The translations under genes and the position numbers were made by a program. 62,928 nucleotides of DNA, from the NCBI GenBank assembly GCA_016188065.1, contig JACPIN010000014.1, positions 1-62,928 on the forward strand. The letters run 5' to 3'. This DNA is from Candidatus Woesearchaeota archaeon (lineage in GTDB: Archaea; Nanobdellota; Nanobdellia; SCGC-AAA011-G17; ARS1403). Positions 59,657-62,928 of the stretch are shown in pieces. The notes beneath the pieces were generated by a model. That model did no database searches, was not told where the DNA came from, and saw only the letters and a program-made list of their open reading frames with translations. Numbering within the stretch: position 1 is the stretch's first letter; the number at the start of each line of letters is the position of its first letter.

Positions 59657-59915
59657 GATTTGAAGAATACATTAAAAGAAAAATTGTGAAAAGAATAACA
59701 AAAGATAATCAATTAATCAAGTCTATAATAAAAACAGCAGAGTTTAATCTTAAATTCTTTGAAAAAAGTGAAATAACTAAAGAATCATCAAGAAAAATAG
59801 TATCAAATTATACGATATTTTAAGAGAGTTATTGGAAGCTATAGCAAATAATGATAACTACGAGCTACATTCACATGAAGCTTTTGTTCAATACCTTAAA
59901 GAAATATCAAATTGA
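59653..59915 (+). pseudogene. Decayed HEPN-domain toxin
   Basis: Begins MRFEEYIKRKIVKRITKDNQ and reads as a HEPN helix bundle up to SSRKIVSN, then a one-base shift near 59810 and the remainder YDILRELLEAIANNDNYELH to EISN at 59915. The usual RxxxxH RNase motif is not seen. With the MNT gene it is an inactivated MNT/HEPN pair. Confidence 0.65.
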
Positions 59916-60047
59916 AGATTACCAAGTTATATTTATAATATTGTAACAATACTTTAAAGGTACTTAATAAATAACGTAAAGATATATAAATAGATATATT
60001 TAAATATTGAAAAGATATTCTAACAATACTCTATAAGAAGAAATACC

Positions 60048-60512
60048 ATGCCTAAATCAAAAAAGGTCATCATAGATTTGGATGTAGTGACATTGGCTTT
60101 CTGGGACAAAAAGGACGGGGCAAAATTAATAGAAAGGATAAAAGCGAATGAATTTGAGATGATTTCTCCATACATCCTACTAGATCACCTATCAAAATGG
60201 GATTACAGAAAACTAGCAGAAGAAATAAGGGAATTTTATGAAAAATACTCGTCAGAAATCATAACTGCAAGAAATTTATTAGAAAAGACTGAAGAAATAA
60301 ATATAGAGTATTACAAAATATTAAATGAATTAATTAGTATCGGTGTAAAAGAAGAAGATGTTGTGTTAGTCATAATCTCTAGTTTGTTTAATGTAGATAA
60401 TCTAATCACATTCAACAGAAAACACCTGAAAAATAAAGAAAAAGAAATAGGAGAAGTCTTAAAAAGATATGGAATTAAAACAATTCAAATCAAGCTGCCC
60501 TCAGAGGTCTAA
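60048..60512 (+). CDS. PIN-domain protein
   Basis: A 154-residue PIN-type nuclease: SKKVIIDLDVVTLAFWDKKD at the start, then ISPYILLDHLSKWDYRKLAE and EEDVVLVIISSLFNVDNLIT for the later acids. It is preceded by AT-rich DNA with repeated TAACAATACT (about 59945 and 60024) and a TATA box. It begins with the same codons, MPKSKK, as the gene at 60794. The gene at 60490 on the other strand overlaps its end by 23 bp and is a candidate partner. Confidence 0.75.
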   Translation: MPKSKKVIIDLDVVTLAFWDKKDGAKLIERIKANEFEMISPYILLDHLSKWDYRKLAEEIREFYEKYSSEIITARNLLEKTEEINIEYYKILNELISIGVKEEDVVLVIISSLFNVDNLITFNRKHLKNKEKEIGEVLKRYGIKTIQIKLPSEV

Positions 60513-60756
60513 ACCTAGCGGATTTAAGCTCTTTGAGATCATTCAAGACTTCGATAGACATTCCGCTCTTTATCCAATCAGCAATCATAATTGCTTCTTT
60601 TTTAGTTATGGTGCTTTTATTTTTCATTTTGCTAATTTTTATAGAAGTCCTTTCCAATTTATCAATATCTCTCATAACCCTCATAGTCATGCCTTTTTTA
60701 ATTTCATCGGCAAGTTCAATCAATTCACCAGTTGTCATAATTTTTGGATTTTTCAT
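60490..60756 (-). CDS. Small helical protein with a duplicated antitoxin-like motif
   Basis: An 88-residue protein with two related halves, ELADEIKKGMTMRVMRDIDK and IADWIKSGMSIEVLNDLKEL. The motif ADxIKxGM is also in the antitoxin at 58598, so it may bind PIN toxins. It is convergent with the PIN gene (23 bp overlap), an unusual layout for a toxin and its antitoxin. No DNA-binding domain is apparent. Confidence 0.55.
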   Translation of the reverse strand: MKNPKIMTTGELIELADEIKKGMTMRVMRDIDKLERTSIKISKMKNKSTITKKEAIMIADWIKSGMSIEVLNDLKELKSARFRPLRAA

Positions 60757-60793
60757 ACTAAGATAATTAGTTGGAGGTTTAAAAATCTTTCCA

Positions 60794-61153
60794 ATGCCTA
60801 AATCAAAAAAGAGGGAGATGGTGCACGTTTATCTTACACCAGAAGAAAAATCCAGAACAGAATCCGAAGCAAAAAAGATTGGAATATCTGTCTCTTCCTA
60901 TATAAAAGTCAAATTATTTTCAAAAAATATAGCAGTTATGCTCGCTTTTATAATCCTGGGGTTAGCTGCTTCAGAAAAAGTAGCAGCGGCAGAAATCGAC
61001 TTGCTCGGCTTAACTCTCGATGTGAAAGAATCCGGAATAGACGTAGACAATGTCAACATCACAGTGGAAATCTACGACGCAGCAGCTGCAGGCAATTTGA
61101 TTTACAATTCAAGCAGTGGTCTTGCAAAGAAAAATAGTGGGATTAAAAAATGA
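60794..61153 (+). CDS. RHH domain fused to secreted-protein cassette, copy 3
   Basis: The first 45 residues are a ribbon-helix-helix antitoxin-like domain (VHVYLTPEEKSRTESEAKKI, then SVSSYIKVKLF). A signal peptide (NIAVMLAFIILGLAASE) and the shared module (60988-61117, LLGLTLDVKESGID) follow in the same frame, then a short SSGLAKKNSG end. The fusion looks like recombination between a regulator and a cassette; a signal after an RHH domain would not export normally. The stop overlaps the ATG of the next ORF6N gene. Confidence 0.7.
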   Translation: MPKSKKREMVHVYLTPEEKSRTESEAKKIGISVSSYIKVKLFSKNIAVMLAFIILGLAASEKVAAAEIDLLGLTLDVKESGIDVDNVNITVEIYDAAAAGNLIYNSSSGLAKKNSGIKK

Positions 61154-61464
61154 ATAAAAGATTGGCAGTCTTTAATCAGGAAGAGATCAAAAGAAAGATT
61201 TACACTATTCGTGAATTGCAGATAATGTTTGACAGGGATTTAGCTGGGCTTTATAGCATTGAAACAAGGGTTTTGAAGCAAGCAGTAAATAGAAACAAAA
61301 AAAGATTCCCGCCAGATTTCATGCTCCAATTAAATGATAAGGAAATTGGTTATTTGCTATCGCAAAATGCGATACCAGGTGATAATAATTTGAGGTTCCA
61401 AATCGGCACTTCAGATGTGAAAAAGGTATCACAAAATGTGATACCTCAGAGGCATTTTATTTGA
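61150..61464 (+). CDS. Truncated ORF6N-domain protein
   Basis: A 104-residue protein with the ORF6N DNA-binding domain (YTIRELQIMFDRDLAGLYSI, RFPPDFMLQLNDKE). The domain normally runs on through PYAFTEQGVA, which is missing; the protein ends VSQNVIPQRHFI. It contains two palindromes with AAAAT loops. It is coupled to the fusion gene by ATGA. Confidence 0.7.
   Translation: MNKRLAVFNQEEIKRKIYTIRELQIMFDRDLAGLYSIETRVLKQAVNRNKKRFPPDFMLQLNDKEIGYLLSQNAIPGDNNLRFQIGTSDVKKVSQNVIPQRHFI
61424..61446. repeat. Palindrome with AAAAT loop in an ORF6N gene
   Basis: Arms of nine bases (AGGTATCAC/GTGATACCT) enclose AAAAT. A related palindrome with the same loop and different arms (TATCGC/GCGATA) is at 61358-61374 in the same gene. 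Confidence 0.5.
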
Positions 61465-61474
61465 GGCTAAAGAG

Positions 61475-62359
61475 ATGAATAAAGTGATTTCAACAGAATC
61501 AATCAAGGATAAAATTCATAATATCGGGGGAATCCAGGTCATTGTTGATACAGATTTGGCTATCCTTTATGGTGTTCCAACAAAAGCATTGAACCAGGCT
61601 GTCAAGAGGAATATTGAACGTTTTCCAACTGATTTTATGTTTCAGCTTACTAAAGATGAAAAAAATGAGCTGGTCACAAAATGTGACCACCTTAAACCAC
61701 TTAGATTTTCATCTACAATGCCTTATGTTTTTACAGAACAAGGTGTAGCAACACTTTCTGGTGTATTAAAGAGTAAAAAAGCGATTGAGGTAAATATCCA
61801 GATTATGAGGGCTTTTGTTGCTATGAGAAAGTTTTTATTAACTAATGCACAATTATTCCAAAGGATAGACAGAACTGAACAAAAGCTTTTAAAGCACGAT
61901 GACAAATTTGACCAGATATTTGATATAATACAAAGCAAAGGCATCAGTCCAGAAAAAGGAATATTTTTTGACGGTCAGATCTTTGATGCGCATAAGTTTT
62001 TTTCAGACATAATAAGAGCTGCCAATGCTTCAATTATTCTAATAGACAATTATATAGACGATTCGGTTTTAGCACTATTTACTAAGAGAAAGGAAAATGT
62101 GAATGTTACAATCTTTACTAAAGAAATATCAAAGCAATTATCCATGGATTTAAAGAAATACAATTCTCAGTATCCCCTTATTGAAGTTAAAGAATTCAAA
62201 AGATCTCACGACAGGTTTATGATCATAGATAACAGGGAAGTTTATCATTTCGGAGCTTCGCTGAAAGATTTAGGCAAAAAGTGGTTTGCCTTCTCTAAAT
62301 TCGACAAAGAAGCATTAGCTCTGCTTGATAAGTTAGAGCTAAGAAGAGGTGCAGCATGA
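61475..62359 (+). CDS. ORF6N protein with PLD-like C-terminal domain
   Basis: A 294-residue DNA-binding protein. The ORF6N domain reads IHNIGGIQVIVDTDLAILYG, then RFPTDFMFQLTKDE and PYVFTEQGVATLSGVLKS. The C-terminal half, INDNYIDDSV-like (IILIDNYIDDSVLALFTKR) and SHDRFMIIDNREVYHFGASL, matches the phospholipase-D-like domain with a single HxK-like motif found in this family. It ends with LRRGAA and overlaps the intact secreted gene, so it probably controls that gene. Confidence 0.82.
   Translation: MNKVISTESIKDKIHNIGGIQVIVDTDLAILYGVPTKALNQAVKRNIERFPTDFMFQLTKDEKNELVTKCDHLKPLRFSSTMPYVFTEQGVATLSGVLKSKKAIEVNIQIMRAFVAMRKFLLTNAQLFQRIDRTEQKLLKHDDKFDQIFDIIQSKGISPEKGIFFDGQIFDAHKFFSDIIRAANASIILIDNYIDDSVLALFTKRKENVNVTIFTKEISKQLSMDLKKYNSQYPLIEVKEFKRSHDRFMIIDNREVYHFGASLKDLGKKWFAFSKFDKEALALLDKLELRRGAA
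61671..61689. repeat. Palindrome with AAAAT loop in the second ORF6N gene
   Basis: TGGTCAC and GTGACCA enclose AAAAT at the position corresponding to the palindromes of the first ORF6N gene. Confidence 0.5.
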
Positions 62360-62928
62360 ATAATTATCTTAAACTTATTTTTGTAATGATAGCTGTATTT
62401 GCCACTTCATACATCGCACTGGCGGCAGAAATCGACTTGCTCGGCTTGACTTTGGATGTGAAAGAATCCGGAATAGACGTAGACAATGTCAACATAACAG
62501 TGGAAATCTACGATGCAGCAACAGGAGGAAATCTAATCTACAACTCAAGCGGCGGCTTTGAAAATAATGTTAGCAATGGGAAGGTGGATATTATATTAGG
62601 AGATGAAACTTCTGGCTATGAGCTAAATCTAACCTACGGAACAACTTATTATATGGAGCTAACAATAAATGGAACAGAGCTTGACTTCAATGGATTGGAA
62701 AGGCAGAAATTCCAGAGCATAGTCGGTAATATATCTCAAGCAAGATTAAACTTGACAGACACACTCTATACAAATGCATTAATACCGTATGGAAATTTAT
62801 CTTTTGATCTCGGCTCAGCTGAGAATTATTACAGAACAGCTTACATACAGACCTTAACTTTAGCTAACACTTTAGATTCAGGAAATATTTCAGACGTTTA
62901 TCTATTTAATACAGGAGACACAGCAACA
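62356..62928 (+). CDS. Secreted repeat-type surface protein, intact cassette copy 4 (partial)
   Basis: ATG 62356 overlaps the ORF6N stop. A signal peptide (LIFVMIAVFATSYIALA) leads to the shared module (62424-62550, LLGLTLDVKESGID, ending NLIYNSSG) and then SNGKVDIILGDETSGYELN, TYYMELTINGTELDFNGLER. The visible end, IPYGNLSFDLGSAENYYRTA then TLTLANTLDSGNIS, resembles tail-fibre/S74-like surface repeats. The frame is open to the window end. This is the only intact copy and the likely expressed one. Confidence 0.8.
   Translation, partial: MNNYLKLIFVMIAVFATSYIALAAEIDLLGLTLDVKESGIDVDNVNITVEIYDAATGGNLIYNSSGGFENNVSNGKVDIILGDETSGYELNLTYGTTYYMELTINGTELDFNGLERQKFQSIVGNISQARLNLTDTLYTNALIPYGNLSFDLGSAENYYRTAYIQTLTLANTLDSGNISDVYLFNTGDTAT

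Noticed and set aside
57407-60040. CRISPR-like spacing of repeats in the accessory island
   Set aside because: The repeats are long cassettes with irregular distances and no Cas genes are near.

Overview
The window is low-GC archaeal chromosome, most likely from a DPANN-type lineage (Woesearchaeota/Pacearchaeota-like). The assignment rests on archaeal-type information genes (RNA polymerase subunits D, F, K and N; eL18, eL21, uS4, uS9, uS11, uS13, uL13, uS2; exosome Rrp4/41/42; SBDS; proteasome alpha; RNase P Rnp2 and Rnp3; archaeal SRP RNA; RtcB/archease), TATA boxes sitting about 25-30 nt before ATG (leaderless transcripts), and many membrane proteins with Lys/Glu-rich cytosolic tails. No rRNA or CRISPR array is seen; one tRNA is present.

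Layout. 1-4.5 kb: small hypothetical genes, a hicBA pair, the SRP RNA, sppA and an RDD membrane protein. 4.5-24 kb: the archaeal ribosomal/RNA polymerase superoperon in pieces: rpl21e-rpoF-DUF655, rps13-rps4-(orphan)-rps11, rpoD, then a LAGLIDADG endonuclease frame running through tRNA-Leu, rpl18e-(orphan)-rpl13-rps9, a frameshifted rpoN, and rps2 and rpoK on the other strand. Between the pieces lie VOC proteins, secreted coiled-coil and S-layer-like proteins, a P2-type ATPase and a regulator/methyltransferase/HNH restriction-modification set. 23-27.5 kb: an exosome-proteasome operon on the minus strand (rnp2, psmA, SBDS, rrp4, rrp41, rrp42, an unknown gene, rpoK). 27.5-33.5 kb: toxin-antitoxin-like pairs, two coupled microproteins bracketed by copies of a dispersed structured repeat, a secreted subtilase with a charged cytosolic tail, and rnp3.

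33.5-49 kb: uppS, UMP kinase, DUF357, a long RelA/SpoT homologue with a degenerate hydrolase domain, a ubiquitin-like tRNA thiolation cluster (E1, ThiS/SAMP, TtuA/NcsA) interrupted by a nucleotide-sugar epimerase, thrS, and a MoxR-DUF58-VWA operon. 49-57 kb: a giant membrane protein with six copies of a FLHDxLGLxKT motif and TPR-like ends, then rtcB with a 480-residue intein at its catalytic cysteine, facing the gene for its cofactor archease.

57-62.9 kb: an accessory island. The 5' end of one secreted-protein gene (signal peptide plus a module containing LLGLTLDVKESGID) occurs four times, each time joined by an ATG overlap to a different upstream gene with a DNA-binding or AlbA-like start. 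Only the last copy is open and it leaves the window. Between copies lie VapBC, two other PIN toxin loci, a decayed MNT/HEPN pair and paired ORF6N genes carrying palindromes. A five-copy dispersed repeat elsewhere in the window has a hairpin with compensatory changes and is the best candidate for an undescribed RNA element.
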